A DNA stretch of 54,607 bases from assembly GCA_025356035.1 (NCBI GenBank), contig JANXYN010000027.1, positions 1 to 54,607 of the forward strand, given 5' to 3'. Position numbers and translations under genes: made by a program. Positions 1-9,289 of the stretch are shown here, in pieces; position 1 is the stretch's first letter, and each line of letters begins with the position of its first letter. The notes beneath the pieces are model-generated. The model searched no databases and was not told where the DNA came from. It saw only the letters and a list, made by a program, of their open reading frames with translations. The DNA is from Geobacteraceae bacterium. GTDB taxonomy: Bacteria > Desulfobacterota > Desulfuromonadia > Geobacterales > Geobacteraceae.

Positions 1-1
1 C

Positions 2-21
2 CACGTCACGTACGTGACGTG
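2..21. repeat. Perfect 20-bp palindrome
   Basis: All ten base pairs of the dyad centred between positions 11 and 12 match, and the word ACGT occurs three times in it. It lies downstream of rarA, which reads leftwards. There is no unpaired loop, so it fits a protein-binding dyad better than a terminator. Function is unknown, and the left edge of the window hides its other flank. Confidence 0.6.
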
Positions 22-41
22 AGGATATCTTGTCTCATTGA

Positions 42-87
42 CCGGGGAATGAATTCCCCGGCTACCATCCTTCTGTCCCTACGGGAC
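42..87. repeat. REP-like pair of hairpins
   Basis: Two adjacent hairpins: CCGGGGAA (42-49) with TTCCCCGG (54-61), and GTCCC (75-79) with GGGAC (83-87) around a TAC loop. They sit just past the rarA stop codon. The arrangement resembles the intergenic REP-like elements I recall from Geobacter genomes. No second copy is visible in this window. Confidence 0.45.
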
Positions 88-103
88 GTAAGCAAAACCC
101 TAC

Positions 104-1468
104 TTATTCTTTATTTTTTGCATCTTTCTCTGTCTCAGTGGTGGATTCTTCCGGCTTTGCGCCGCGTAGCCACGCCATCCGCTCCTTGATCTGTTTTTCG
201 TAACCGTGGCCGGGGGGGCGGTAGAACTTGCGGCCTTGCAACTCGTCGGGGAGGTATTCCTGCGTCACGTATCCTTCCTTATAAGCGTGGGCGTATCTGT
301 AATCCTTGCCGTAACCGAGCTCCTTCATCAGGCGGGTAGGGGCGTTGCGGATATGGAGCGGCACCGGCAGTGCACCGCTTTTGCGGACCTCGGCCAGCGC
401 CTCGTCAATCCCTAAATAGGAGGCGTTGGATTTAGGTGCGGTGGCGAGGTACGTGACCGCCTGGGCGAGGATAATCCGTCCCTCCGGGAGCCCAACCAAC
501 TGGAAAGCCTGCAGGGCAGCCACTGCCATTTGCAATCCCCGCGGGTCGGCGTTGCCCACATCCTCGCTGGCGAGGATCACCATCCGACGCAGTATAAAGA
601 GCGGGTCTTCACCTGACTCCAGCATCCGCGCCAGCCAGTAAAGGGCTCCATCCGGGTCGCTGCCGCGCATTGACTTGATGAAGGCGGAAATAACGTTATA
701 GTGTTCTTCGCCTCCCTTGTCGTAGAGGAGCGGTTTTTTCTGGACCGCCTCCCGGGTGGTGTCGAGGTCGATCAGCCTGTTTTTGGTGAGGCGCGCCGCA
801 GTTTCCAGGGTGTTGAGGGCGATCCGGGCGTCCCCCTCGGCCTGCTCGGCCATGAATTTGAGAGCCCCGGGCTCGACTTCGAGCCGGAGTTTGCCGAGGC
901 CGCGCGCTTCGTCGTGCAGGGCCGCCGTCAGCACCTTTTCCACCTCCTCGTCCTTCAGCGGGTAGAGGACCAGCACCTTGCAGCGCGACAGCAGCGGCGC
1001 GATCACTTCGAAGGAGGGATTCTCGGTGGTGGCGCCGATGATTGTGAAGGTCCCCTTTTCCACGTGGGGAAGGAAGGCGTCTTGCTGGGTCTTGTTGAAA
1101 CGGTGGATCTCGTCGACGAAGAGGATGGTCTTCTTCCCTTGGTAGCGCCGCTCGTCCTCGGCCTCCTTGATCACCTCGCGGATTTCCTTGATCCCGGAGA
1201 GGATGGCGGAGAAGAAGATGAAGTGGGCTTTGGTGGCGTTGGCGATGATCCGGGCCAGGGTGGTTTTTCCCGAGCCGGGGGGGCCCCAGAAGATGAGGGA
1301 GGTGACCTCATCCGCTTCGATCAGCCGGCGCAGAAGTTTGCCCGGTCCCAGGATATGCTCCTGGCCCACAAACTCGGCCAGAGTCTGGGGCCGCATCCGT
1401 TCTGCCAGAGGCGCCTCCCGGAGCTTCTCGGCGGCGCCGGTCTTGTCGAAAAGGTCTATGGTCTTCAT
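104..1468 (-). CDS. rarA: Replication-associated recombination protein A (RarA/MgsA), AAA+ ATPase
   Basis: RarA is a clamp-loader-like AAA+ ATPase that acts at stalled replication forks. The 454-residue protein has the family's usual length. Visible motifs are Walker A GPPGSGKT (62-69), Walker B ILFVDE (115-120) followed by IHRFNK, the sensor-1 segment [10 protein letters not shown] (145-154) and an arginine after the AAA+ core (SRC, R162). The C-terminal half matches the MgsA tetramerisation part of the family (for example [11 protein letters not shown]). The ATG start is preceded on the minus strand by a weak GGAA element. The gene follows glgP on the same strand but is separated from it by an inverted repeat at 1525-1601, so co-transcription is uncertain. 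Family assignment is firm; fork repair in this organism is inferred. Confidence 0.95.
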   Translation of the reverse strand: MKTIDLFDKTGAAEKLREAPLAERMRPQTLAEFVGQEHILGPGKLLRRLIEADEVTSLIFWGPPGSGKTTLARIIANATKAHFIFFSAILSGIKEIREVIKEAEDERRYQGKKTILFVDEIHRFNKTQQDAFLPHVEKGTFTIIGATTENPSFEVIAPLLSRCKVLVLYPLKDEEVEKVLTAALHDEARGLGKLRLEVEPGALKFMAEQAEGDARIALNTLETAARLTKNRLIDLDTTREAVQKKPLLYDKGGEEHYNVISAFIKSMRGSDPDGALYWLARMLESGEDPLFILRRMVILASEDVGNADPRGLQMAVAALQAFQLVGLPEGRIILAQAVTYLATAPKSNASYLGIDEALAEVRKSGALPVPLHIRNAPTRLMKELGYGKDYRYAHAYKEGYVTQEYLPDELQGRKFYRPPGHGYEKQIKERMAWLRGAKPEESTTETEKDAKNKE

Positions 1469-1524
1469 TGCGGGGCTTCCGTGTCTACTCTCATTCTAGG
1501 TCTATTTATTGACGTAAATGGGCC

Positions 1525-1601
1525 GGCTAAAGGCACTAGGCAAAGGGCTAAAGGTCCTAAATTTTAACCATTCGCCTTTAGCCTTTAGCCCTTAGCCTGC
1601 T
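1525..1601. repeat. Inverted repeat made of heptamer units
   Basis: The left side reads as consecutive seven-base units GGCTAAA, GGCACTA, GGCAAAG, GGCTAAA, GGTCCTA (1525-1559). The right side reads GCCTTTA, GCCTTTA, GCCCTTA, GCCTGCT (1574-1601). Positions 1538-1554 pair with 1582-1598 with one mismatch in 17. It lies immediately downstream of the glgP stop codon. It could end glgP transcription, but no run of T follows the stem on the minus strand. Confidence 0.75.
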
Positions 1602-1602
1602 T

Positions 1603-4101
1603 CTACCTATGCAGAATCTTGCAGTTGACGGGCACTTCCACCGGTTCCACCTGCCAGATCTCCCGGGCGTACTCCGCAATGGTCCGGTCGCTGGAGAATT
1701 TACCCATGCCAGCGGCATTGAGAATGGCCCGTCTGCTCCATTCGGCCTGGTCGAGATAGAGCCGGCTCACCTCCTCCTGGCAGGCCACGTAGGCTGCATA
1801 ATCGGCGAGTAGCAGGTATTGGTCGCCATGGTTAAGGAGGGCATCCAGCAGCGGCTTGAACAGATCCGGGTTGCCGGGGGAGAAGAAGCCGTCGCCGATC
1901 ATGTCGAGCGCCTTTTTCAACTCCGGTTGGCGCTGGTAGTAGTCGCGCGGGTTGTAGCCGTTGCGTTTCAAGGTGGCGGCCTCTGCCGCCGTGAGGCCGA
2001 AGATGAAGATATTTTCCTTCCCTACCTCTTCCATGATCTCGATGTTGGCGCCGTCGAGGGTGCCGATGGTCAGCGCGCCGTTCAGGGCGAACTTCATGTT
2101 GCCGGTCCCCGAAGCTTCGGTGCCGGCGGTGGAGATCTGCTCCGAGAGATCGGCGGCGGGGAAGACCAACTCCGCCAGGGAGACGCTGTAGTTGGCGAGG
2201 AACACCACCTTGAGCCGGTCGCCTACCGCTGCGTCGCTGTTCACCACATTGCTCAGAGCATTGATCAGGCGGATGATGAGCTTGGCCAGGAAGTAGGAGG
2301 GGGCGGCCTTGCCGCTGAAGATGAAGGTGCGGGGGACGAAATGGCCGGTCGGGTTTTCCCGCATCTGGTTATAGAGCGTGATAATATGAAGTACGTTCAA
2401 CAACTGCCGCTTGTATTCATGGATCCGCTTTACCTGGCAGTCGAACAGCGAATCGAGCGAGATCTCCACGCAGTTGTGCTGGAAGATATATTCCGCCAGC
2501 CGCTTTTTGTTGGCCCGCTTCACCTGCTGCCAGTCGGCGAGGAAAGCCGGGTCCGCCGTCAGTGGCCTGAGCTTGTGCAGTTCGTAGAGATCGGTAATCC
2601 ATCTGTCGCCGATCTTGGCGGTGACCAGTTCGGCCAGGCCCGGGTTCGCCTTTTTCAGCCAGCGTCGCTGGGTGATGCCGTTGGTTTTGTTGTTGAACCG
2701 CTCGGGGTAGAGTTCGGCGAAATCTCGGAACACTTCATTCTTGACGATTTCCGAATGGAGTGCGGAGACGCCATTGATGGAGTGGCTGCCAACGATGGCC
2801 AGGTGCGCCATCCGCACCATCCGTTCGCCGTTTTCCTCGATCAGCGACATCCGCGCCAGCCGGGCGTCATCGCCGGGGAAGCGCGTTTTAACTTCCAGCA
2901 GCAACTGCTCATTGATTTGATAGATGATCTGCAGGTGGCGGGGGAGCACCTTGGCAATCAGCCAGATTGGCCATTTTTCCAGGGCTTCCGGCAGGATCGT
3001 GTGATTGGTATAGGCACAGATCCTGACCACGATGCTCCAGGCCTTTTCCCAGTAGAGTCCCTCCTGATCGCAGAGGATTCGCATCATCTCGGCAATGGCG
3101 AGCGCCGGGTGGGTGTCGTTCAGCTGGATAGCCACCTTGTCCGGCAGCAGTTCCAGGTTCTTATGCTTCTTTCGGAAGCGGTAGAGAATGTCTTGAAGCG
3201 TGGCCGAGGCGAGGAAGTATTCCTGTTTGAGGCGCAGCTCCTTCCCCTCCACCACGTTATCGGCAGGGTAGAGGACTTTGGAGATGTTCTCGGTCATCAG
3301 CTTCTTTTCCACCGCACCGATGTATTTTCCTTCGATAAAAAACTGCAGGTCGAATTCACGGGTCGCCTTGGCGCTCCAGAGGCGCATGGTATTGACGGTG
3401 TTGTTGCCATAGCCGGGGATCTGGATGTCGTAGGCCATCGCCATCACGTTCTCGGTATCGACCCATTCGTAAAGTTTCTGGCCGCTGCCGCCACTCCTGG
3501 TGGTCACCTTGCCATAGAATTTGACCGGGTGCAGGTGTTCCTGTCGGGCGAATTCCCAGGGGTTACCATAACGGAGCCAGTTGTCCGGCATTTCCACCTG
3601 GGCGCCGTCGACTATTTTCTGGTAGAAGATGCCATATTCGTACCGGATCCCGTAGCCATAGGCCGGGATCGACAGGGTGGCCATCGAATCGAGAAAGCAG
3701 GCGGCCAGCCGCCCGAGGCCGCCATTGCCAAGGCCGGCGTCCCATTCGACTTCGCTGAGGGTCTCCAGATCGAGCCCCATCTCCCGGACCGCCGCTTCCC
3801 ACTTCTCCTGTAACCCAAGGTTGATCAGGCTGTTGTCGAGGGTGCGGCCGATCATGAATTCCATGGAGATGTAATAGACCCGTTTGACGTCGTTCTGGTA
3901 ATAGGACTGTTGGGTGTCGAGCCACTTTTCCACGAGCAGGTCGCGCACCGCAAAGGCCAGCGCCAGATAAAGGTCGGACCTGGTGGCGGAAAACTTGTCC
4001 TTGCTGAGGGTGAATTCCAGATGGCGGAGGAAGGAGTTTTTCAAATCCTCCACGCTGTAGGTTTCGTCGTTGTTCTGTAGGGGATTTTCCGGTTTGGGCA
4101 T
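1603..4101 (-). CDS. glgP: Glycogen/alpha-glucan phosphorylase
   Basis: This enzyme releases glucose-1-phosphate from glycogen or maltodextrin by phosphorolysis, using pyridoxal phosphate. The 832-residue protein is full length for the family (about 800-840). The PLP-lysine motif [14 protein letters not shown] is present with the lysine at residue 670, followed by LDGANIEI. The N-terminal part has [14 protein letters not shown]-type residues (here [19 protein letters not shown]), typical of the family. The ATG start has a good AAGGAAAGG ribosome site upstream. A strong candidate promoter lies on the minus strand at 4168-4196, giving a leader of about 60 bases. No other glycogen gene is nearby, so the gene appears to stand alone. 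Exact substrate (glycogen or maltodextrin) cannot be told from sequence. Confidence 0.96.
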   Translation of the reverse strand: MPKPENPLQNNDETYSVEDLKNSFLRHLEFTLSKDKFSATRSDLYLALAFAVRDLLVEKWLDTQQSYYQNDVKRVYYISMEFMIGRTLDNSLINLGLQEKWEAAVREMGLDLETLSEVEWDAGLGNGGLGRLAACFLDSMATLSIPAYGYGIRYEYGIFYQKIVDGAQVEMPDNWLRYGNPWEFARQEHLHPVKFYGKVTTRSGGSGQKLYEWVDTENVMAMAYDIQIPGYGNNTVNTMRLWSAKATREFDLQFFIEGKYIGAVEKKLMTENISKVLYPADNVVEGKELRLKQEYFLASATLQDILYRFRKKHKNLELLPDKVAIQLNDTHPALAIAEMMRILCDQEGLYWEKAWSIVVRICAYTNHTILPEALEKWPIWLIAKVLPRHLQIIYQINEQLLLEVKTRFPGDDARLARMSLIEENGERMVRMAHLAIVGSHSINGVSALHSEIVKNEVFRDFAELYPERFNNKTNGITQRRWLKKANPGLAELVTAKIGDRWITDLYELHKLRPLTADPAFLADWQQVKRANKKRLAEYIFQHNCVEISLDSLFDCQVKRIHEYKRQLLNVLHIITLYNQMRENPTGHFVPRTFIFSGKAAPSYFLAKLIIRLINALSNVVNSDAAVGDRLKVVFLANYSVSLAELVFPAADLSEQISTAGTEASGTGNMKFALNGALTIGTLDGANIEIMEEVGKENIFIFGLTAAEAATLKRNGYNPRDYYQRQPELKKALDMIGDGFFSPGNPDLFKPLLDALLNHGDQYLLLADYAAYVACQEEVSRLYLDQAEWSRRAILNAAGMGKFSSDRTIAEYAREIWQVEPVEVPVNCKILHR

Positions 4102-4167
4102 GGACCTTTCCTTTCGCGGCTGCGTGTAGAGACGCTTTGCAATGGGCCTCTACCCGACTTCACGGCC

Positions 4168-4196
4168 AGTATAGCCGCAAAGTAGCGCTAATGCAA
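4168..4196 (-). promoter_or_regulatory. Candidate sigma-70 promoter of glgP
   Basis: On the minus strand, TTGCAT (4196-4191) is followed after exactly 17 bases by TATACT (4173-4168). It points at glgP and fills the divergent gap between glgP and nadK. Confidence 0.6.
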
Positions 4197-4209
4197 CTGC
4201 GCGTTTGTA

Positions 4210-4239
4210 TTGGACAAGAGTGGCAATCTGTGGTAAAAA
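4210..4239 (+). promoter_or_regulatory. Weak candidate promoter of nadK
   Basis: TTGGAC (4210-4215), an 18-base spacer and TAAAAA (4234-4239), about 30 bases before the proposed TTG start of nadK. The -10 box is poor, so this is a suggestion only. Confidence 0.3.
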
Positions 4240-4268
4240 ATCCACAAACTAACGCACCGAGGACTCGT

Positions 4269-5123
4269 TTGAAACATATCGGCATATTTGCCAAAGTTCA
4301 TGACCCCCGCTGTCAGGGGGTGGCGGAAGAACTCGTCAGATGGCTCGACCGGCGCGGCTTGACCCCCTTGGTGGAAGCCCATCTTGCCAAACATCTTCGG
4401 TATGACGGCGGCATTGACGCCGATCAGATCGCGGCCCGGGCCGACCTGCTGGTGGTACTCGGCGGCGATGGCACCCTCATTTCTGCAGCTCGACTGGTGG
4501 GGGAACGGGAGGTGCCGATCCTCGGCGTGAACCTCGGCAGCCTCGGCTTTCTCACCGAAATCACCCTTGATGAGCTCTATCCCTCCCTGGAGGCGTGCAT
4601 AAACGGCGATTACCGGCTTTCCGAGCGGATGATGCTGAAGGCGACCATCCTCCGCCGGGAGCAAGAGTTTAGCAGCCACCTGGTGCTGAACGATGTGGTA
4701 ATCAACAAGGGGGCTCTGGCCCGGATCATCGACCTGGAGACCTCCGTCAACGGCTATTATCTGACCACCTTCAAGGCCGACGGCCTGATTGTCTCCAGCC
4801 CCACCGGCTCCACCGGTTACTCGCTCTCCGCCAACGGTCCGATCATTCACCCCTGCTTGAAATGCCTGGTCATTACCCCGATCTGTCCCCACACCCTCAC
4901 CAACCGGCCGATCGTGGTAGCTGATGACGCCCTGGTCTCGGTAACGCTGCAATCTACCCATGAGGATGTGTATTTGACCCTGGATGGCCAGGTGGGAGTG
5001 GAGCTCAAGTACGGCGACATCCTCCAGATCAGGCAGGCGGAGCATAGCACCAAACTGATCATGTCGCGGAACAAGGATTATTTCGAGGTGCTAAGGACCA
5101 AGCTCAAATGGGGCGAACGCTAG
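4269..5123 (+). CDS. nadK: NAD kinase
   Basis: Phosphorylates NAD to NADP with ATP or polyphosphate. The protein has the GGDGT motif (65-69, catalytic D67), the NDVVI segment, SPTGSTGYSLSANGPI and a late LDGQ, all hallmarks of the family. The reading frame is open from 4137, but I choose the TTG at 4269: it gives 284 residues beginning MKHIGIFAKVHDPRC, which is where homology to the family starts, and GAGG lies five bases before it. The extra upstream residues look like translated leader. The TAG stop overlaps the first base of the inverted repeat at 5123-5243. The gene is divergent from glgP. Confidence 0.93.
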   Translation: MKHIGIFAKVHDPRCQGVAEELVRWLDRRGLTPLVEAHLAKHLRYDGGIDADQIAARADLLVVLGGDGTLISAARLVGEREVPILGVNLGSLGFLTEITLDELYPSLEACINGDYRLSERMMLKATILRREQEFSSHLVLNDVVINKGALARIIDLETSVNGYYLTTFKADGLIVSSPTGSTGYSLSANGPIIHPCLKCLVITPICPHTLTNRPIVVADDALVSVTLQSTHEDVYLTLDGQVGVELKYGDILQIRQAEHSTKLIMSRNKDYFEVLRTKLKWGER

Positions 5124-5243
5124 TTCACGCTGAAAAACGCCCAGCTGCGGCGTTGCCTTCGTCTCTGCGCAGCTCACATACTATTCGTATGCTCCGCTGC
5201 TCGCTCCTCGGCGCCTTGCACCTGGGCATTTTTGAGCGTGAAC
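5123..5243. repeat. Long imperfect inverted repeat, about 120 bp (recN left flank)
   Basis: Arms of about 31 bases (5123-5153 and 5213-5243) pair with a handful of mismatches. The outer GTTCACGCT/AGCGTGAAC-type ends and the CGCCCAG/CTGGGC words are the clearest. Inside is a small hairpin CATAC-loop-GTATG (5177-5191). The interior words GCTCGCTC and CGCCTTGCA recur in the repeat at 6968-7063, so the two look like members of one family. Confidence 0.75.
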
Positions 5244-5291
5244 GTTAGATTTGGGATTTTTCTCAACCTTTACCTTTACCCTGGTACTGCC

Positions 5292-6962
5292 ATGCTGACC
5301 GATCTGAACATCAAAAACTTTGCGATCATCGACTCGCTGCATGTCTCCTTCAAACCGGGGCTCAATATCCTCACCGGCGAGACCGGCGCGGGGAAGTCGA
5401 TCATCATCGATGCGGTCAACCTGATCTTGGGGGGGCGGGCCTTTGCCGACGTGATCAGGACGGGTGAGGAAGAGGCGACCGTGGAAGCGCTCTTCGATCT
5501 CTCCGGCCGGCCGGAGCTGTTGAAGAAGCTGGCCGAGATGGGGGTGGAGAGCTCCGGCGAGCTTTTGGTGAAGCGGGTGATCTCCCGGGCGGGCAAGAAC
5601 CGGGTCTTCCTCAACGGCACCATGTCGATTATCACCCTGTTGGCGGAGCGGTCCCGGGAGATGATCAATATCTACGGCCAGCATGAGTCCCAGACCCTGC
5701 TCCGGCCAGACAACCATCTGACCCTCCTCGACGGCTACGCCGGTCTGCTGCCGAGGCGCGCCGAGTTTGGTGCGATCTTCGGCGACTACCGCAAGACCCT
5801 CGACGAGCTCAAGCGGCTGGAGGAACTGGAGCGGGAAGCAGTCCAGCGTATTGATCTGCTTGGCTTCCAATCTAGCGAGCTTGCTGACGCAGCGCTGCAG
5901 CCTGGTGAAGAGGAAGCCCTCACCCAGGAGCGGCAGCTCCTGGCCCACGCGGAGAAGCTCTTCCAGAACAGCCAGGGGGCCTTTGAGGCCCTCTACGAAG
6001 GGGACGCTGCCATCCTCGGCGTGTTGGCCGGGATCAGGGCCAGGGTAGCCGAGATCGCCGCTATTGATGGCTCCCTGCAATTGCCACTTGAGGGGCTGAG
6101 TAGTGCCCATGCCCAACTGGAGGATGCGGCTCTGGCCCTCCGCGACTACGCTGCACGGGTGGAGGTTGACCCTTTGCGTCTGCAGGCCGTGGAGGAACGG
6201 CTGGATCTCATTCAGCGTCTGAAACGGAAGTACGCGCCGACCATTGAGGAAATCTTGGCCCTCAAGGAGCAGATCGACCGGGAGCTGGAGCAGCTGCTGA
6301 ACGCGGAGCGGACCAGGGGGGAACTCGATGCCCAATTGACTGAGCTGGCGGCTCGCCTGCAGCTGAAGGGGAAAGAACTCAGCGAAAAGCGTTTGCTGGC
6401 GGCCAAAGCGTTAAAGTACGCCATGGAAAAGGAACTGCATGGCCTTAACATGAAGGATGCGGTATTCGAAGCCGGCTTTGAGACCCTTGCCGAGCCGAGA
6501 GCCGCTGGTCTGGAGCGGGTCGAGTTTCTCTTTTCCCCCAACCCCGGCGAGCCGCCGAAACCGCTTTCGCGGATCGCCTCCGGTGGCGAGTTGTCACGAC
6601 TGATGCTGGCTCTGAAGCAGATCCACCCGGAAAGCGACGTTCCGACCCTGATCTTTGACGAGGTAGACAGCGGCATCGGTGGCGCCACCTCGGCACTGGT
6701 GGGGAAGAAGCTGAAGAAGGTGGCGAACCGCCAGCAGGTCCTCTGTATTACCCATCTTCCCCAGGTGGCGGCCTTTGCGGATCACCACTTCAAGGTGGAG
6801 AAGCGGGTGGAAGGGGGGCGGACCACCACCGCGGTGGCCCTCCTCGCCGGCGAGGCACGGGTGGCTGAGATGGCCCGCATGCTAGGCGGGGAGAAGATCA
6901 CCAGCAACACGCTGGCCCACGCACGGGAAATGATCGAGGAAGGGCGGCTTACGAATTCGTAA
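5292..6962 (+). CDS. recN: DNA repair protein RecN
   Basis: RecN is an SMC-like ATPase that acts in double-strand-break repair. The protein has Walker A GETGAGKS (29-36), central coiled-coil halves, the ABC signature SRIASGGELSRL, and Walker B TLIFDEVDSGIGG near the C terminus. I start at ATG 5292 (MLTDLNIKNFAII), where family homology begins, giving 556 residues. An in-frame TTG at 5232 would start inside the flanking inverted repeat and add unlikely residues. No strong ribosome site precedes 5292. The gene is bracketed by related inverted repeats, so it is probably its own transcription unit or is insulated by them. Confidence 0.95.
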   Translation: MLTDLNIKNFAIIDSLHVSFKPGLNILTGETGAGKSIIIDAVNLILGGRAFADVIRTGEEEATVEALFDLSGRPELLKKLAEMGVESSGELLVKRVISRAGKNRVFLNGTMSIITLLAERSREMINIYGQHESQTLLRPDNHLTLLDGYAGLLPRRAEFGAIFGDYRKTLDELKRLEELEREAVQRIDLLGFQSSELADAALQPGEEEALTQERQLLAHAEKLFQNSQGAFEALYEGDAAILGVLAGIRARVAEIAAIDGSLQLPLEGLSSAHAQLEDAALALRDYAARVEVDPLRLQAVEERLDLIQRLKRKYAPTIEEILALKEQIDRELEQLLNAERTRGELDAQLTELAARLQLKGKELSEKRLLAAKALKYAMEKELHGLNMKDAVFEAGFETLAEPRAAGLERVEFLFSPNPGEPPKPLSRIASGGELSRLMLALKQIHPESDVPTLIFDEVDSGIGGATSALVGKKLKKVANRQQVLCITHLPQVAAFADHHFKVEKRVEGGRTTTAVALLAGEARVAEMARMLGGEKITSNTLAHAREMIEEGRLTNS

Positions 6963-6967
6963 TAATG

Positions 6968-7063
6968 GAGGCTCTTGCAAAACTTTTGCGGGGCCGGTCT
7001 GCAGTGTTGCCGCTCGCTCGCGCCTTGCATCCCGGCCTCCTCATGACGTTTTGCAAGAGCCTC
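6968..7063. repeat. Inverted repeat, about 96 bp (recN right flank)
   Basis: Perfect 16-base arms (6968-6983 and 7048-7063, GAGGCTCTTGCAAAAC and its complement) enclose a second inner pair, GGCCGG/CCGGCC. It begins six bases past the recN stop. It shares GCTCGCTC and CGCCTTGCA with the repeat at 5123-5243. The long stem could also terminate transcription. Confidence 0.8.
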
Positions 7064-7088
7064 AATTGAGTCGCAAAAGGAATCCCCC

Positions 7089-7541
7089 ATGCTCCGCAAG
7101 GCAGAGATAAATGATGTGAAAGAGATTCAGAAGCTCCTTACCCACTTCGCCAACCGTGGTGAGATGCTGTCACGCTCCCTTTCCGAGCTGTACGAGGCGG
7201 TGCGCGATTTTTACGTGGTTGAGGAGGAGGGGAAGCTCCTCGGCACCACCGCCCTCCATATTGTCTGGGAGGACCTGGCCGAAATCCGTTCGGTGGCGGT
7301 GGCTGAGGATGCCGGCCGCAAGGGGATCGGCACCCAGCTCATTGAAGCCAGCCTGGCCGAGGCCCGCGAGCTGGGGTTAAAGCGGGTTTTTTGCCTTACC
7401 TATAAACCCGACTTCTTCGCCAGGTTCGGTTTCCGCATTGTCGATAAGGCGGAGCTACCCCACAAGGTCTGGGGCGACTGCATGAAGTGCGTGAAATTCC
7501 CGGACTGCGACGAGATAGCGATGATCCTCGATCTGCAGTAA
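7089..7541 (+). CDS. GNAT acetyltransferase, short ArgA-like (N-acetylglutamate synthase type)
   Basis: A single GNAT domain of 150 residues. The acetyl-CoA loop is visible as GRKGIG (76-81) after the SVAVAEDA strand. The C-terminal segment LPHKVWGDCMKCVKFPDCDEIAM (cysteines 131, 134, 140) resembles the stand-alone short N-acetylglutamate synthases that replace classical ArgA in some bacteria. That would make it the first step of arginine synthesis, but no other arg gene of that pathway is beside it, so the substrate is inferred. AAAGGAA lies ahead of the ATG. It follows the inverted repeat downstream of recN. Confidence 0.8.
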   Translation: MLRKAEINDVKEIQKLLTHFANRGEMLSRSLSELYEAVRDFYVVEEEGKLLGTTALHIVWEDLAEIRSVAVAEDAGRKGIGTQLIEASLAEARELGLKRVFCLTYKPDFFARFGFRIVDKAELPHKVWGDCMKCVKFPDCDEIAMILDLQ

Positions 7542-7668
7542 TCTCGCTCATATCCTGCCATTTTTTATGAGTTCACCGGCAGTAACCACCACTACCGGTT
7601 CCCTTTCTCTTCTGCGGGCTTGCTCGAATGGGGTAAGTGGGCGCCGTTATCTTAAGCGTGAGGCCCCC

Positions 7669-9006
7669 TTGGATACCCTTGGCATAGTCGCGAAAGTGGA
7701 AAAACTCCTTAAATCTCGCTCTCTGGATGGCTATGAGATCTATCTGGCCAGCTCCCACAATCTTTCCATCGAGGTGAAGGAGCAGAAGGTCGACACCTTC
7801 AAGTGTTCGGCGCCGGTGGGGGTCAGTGTCCGGGGCTTGAAGGGAGGCGGGCTCGGCTTTTCCTTTTCCACCAGTCTCGACGAGGCAGATCTTGGCCGGA
7901 TGGTGGAGAGCGCCCTGGTCGGGGCGCAGACCCAGACCCCTGACGAGTTTAACGGTCTGCCGTTGCCCCAGGAATATCCTGTGTTGGGCGGTCTCTGTGA
8001 CGAGCAGCTGACGTCAGTGGCCGAACCGGACAAGATCGGCCGGGCCATGGAGCTGGAACGGCAGGTACTTGCTTTTGACCATCGACTCAAGCGGGTGCGC
8101 AAGGCAAGCTATGCTGAATCCAGTTATGAGGTTGCCATTTGCAACTCCCACGGGGTGAACGGGAATTACCGCGGGACCTCGTTCTCCGCCAGTGTCACCG
8201 CCGTGGCCGAGGAGGGAGGGGATTCGCAGATGGGGTGGGACTTCGGCCACAGCAATCTTTACTCCGGCATTGAAGTGGAAAAAATCGCGCGGCAAGCTGC
8301 AGCAAAGGCGGTGGGATTGCTGGGCGCAAGAAAAATAGCGACCATGCGCGCACCGGTGGTGCTTGACTCATATGTGGCCGCGGAGATCCTGGAAGTGCTC
8401 GCCCCCTCCTTTTTGGCGGATAATGTGCAGAAGGGGAAATCGATGCTGGCCGGCCGTCTGGGGTCGCACCCATTTTCTTCGCTCCTGCGGATCAGGGACG
8501 ACGGCACTCTGCCGGGCGGGACCGATACCGCCCCCTTTGATGGCGAAGGTGTGCCCCAGCAGGATACGGTCATTGTCGAAGGGGGCCGGTTGTTAAGGTT
8601 CCTCTACGACAGTTACTCTGCCCGCAAGGATGGAGTGAGTTCCACCGGCAACTCGGCACGGGGCGGAGTCAAGGGGCCGCCCCGGCTGGGGATTACCAAC
8701 TTTTTCATCGAAAATGGCGCCCTTCCCCGTGCCGACCTGTTGCGGGGGATCGACCGCGGCGTGCTGATTACCGACGTGCTCGGCATGCACACGGCCAATG
8801 CCATCACCGGTGATTTTTCGGTGGGAGCAGCAGGCTTTCTGATCGAACAGGGGCGTGCGGCCCATCCGGTGAAAGGAATTGCCATCTCCGGCAATATAGT
8901 TGAGCTGTTCCGCGACGTGGAAATGGTCGGCGATGATCTCCGTTTTTACGGCGGCATCGGTGCACCGTCCCTGCGGATTGGAGCCCTGGATGTGAGCGGC
9001 GATTAA
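7669..9006 (+). CDS. pmbA: PmbA/TldD-family metallopeptidase
   Basis: PmbA (TldE) works with TldD as a metalloprotease that matures small peptides and helps degrade CcdA-type antitoxins in E. coli. The protein has the family's N-terminal domain (EIYLASSHNLSIEVKEQKVDTF), the NSHG segment, and a C-terminal beta-domain ending in gly-rich GNIVELFRDVEMVGDDL. The frame is open from an ATG at 7567. The TTG at 7669 is preferred because it has GAGG five bases upstream and gives 445 residues, the usual family length. No TldD partner is in the window. A strong terminator follows at 9065. Confidence 0.88.
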   Translation: MDTLGIVAKVEKLLKSRSLDGYEIYLASSHNLSIEVKEQKVDTFKCSAPVGVSVRGLKGGGLGFSFSTSLDEADLGRMVESALVGAQTQTPDEFNGLPLPQEYPVLGGLCDEQLTSVAEPDKIGRAMELERQVLAFDHRLKRVRKASYAESSYEVAICNSHGVNGNYRGTSFSASVTAVAEEGGDSQMGWDFGHSNLYSGIEVEKIARQAAAKAVGLLGARKIATMRAPVVLDSYVAAEILEVLAPSFLADNVQKGKSMLAGRLGSHPFSSLLRIRDDGTLPGGTDTAPFDGEGVPQQDTVIVEGGRLLRFLYDSYSARKDGVSSTGNSARGGVKGPPRLGITNFFIENGALPRADLLRGIDRGVLITDVLGMHTANAITGDFSVGAAGFLIEQGRAAHPVKGIAISGNIVELFRDVEMVGDDLRFYGGIGAPSLRIGALDVSGD

Positions 9007-9064
9007 CCACGGGCTGTCCGGCTCCGTTGTTGTGAACATCTTCTGAATCAGGCGGTAAGGGGGG

Positions 9065-9092
9065 GGGGCGGATTTCGTTCGCCCCTTTTTTC
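9065..9092 (+). terminator. Rho-independent terminator after pmbA
   Basis: GGGGCG (9065-9070) pairs with CGCCCC (9080-9085) and is followed by seven T. It sits at the end of a poly-G tract. The AT-rich stretch from about 9110 to 9289 that follows probably carries the promoter of the next gene, but no convincing -35/-10 pair is seen. Confidence 0.8.
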
Positions 9093-9289
9093 TTGCGCAA
9101 ATTCAATATAACCCAGTTTGCCGGGGATCGTTTTATTTTTGAGCTCGACCAAGCCGAGGTATGGATTTTGCTGTAAAGATAATGTATACTTAAAGAAATT
9201 TTACATAATAATTGCTAATTCAGTCTGTTGGTAAGAGGGATGCCGCCTTGAAGCCGTGCCTTGCCAGGGCCGTGGGAGAGCGTGTGGAC

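Noticed and set aside
701-1567. Open frame of 288 codons on the plus strand opposite rarA
   Set aside because: It is antisense to a clear AAA+ gene, has low-complexity Gly/Glu/Asp composition and no recognisable domain; it mirrors codon bias.
1819-3813. Open frame of 664 codons on the plus strand opposite glgP
   Set aside because: It lies wholly antisense to glycogen phosphorylase. The length is explained by high GC and biased third positions; no family motif is visible.
4137-4268. Upstream extension of nadK to an ATG at 4137
   Set aside because: The added 44 residues have no NAD-kinase similarity and cross the divergent promoter region; the TTG at 4269 has a ribosome site and fits family length.
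5181-6335. Open frame of 384 codons on the minus strand opposite recN
   Set aside because: It overlaps the inverted repeat and the RecN Walker A region in antisense, with no domain signature.
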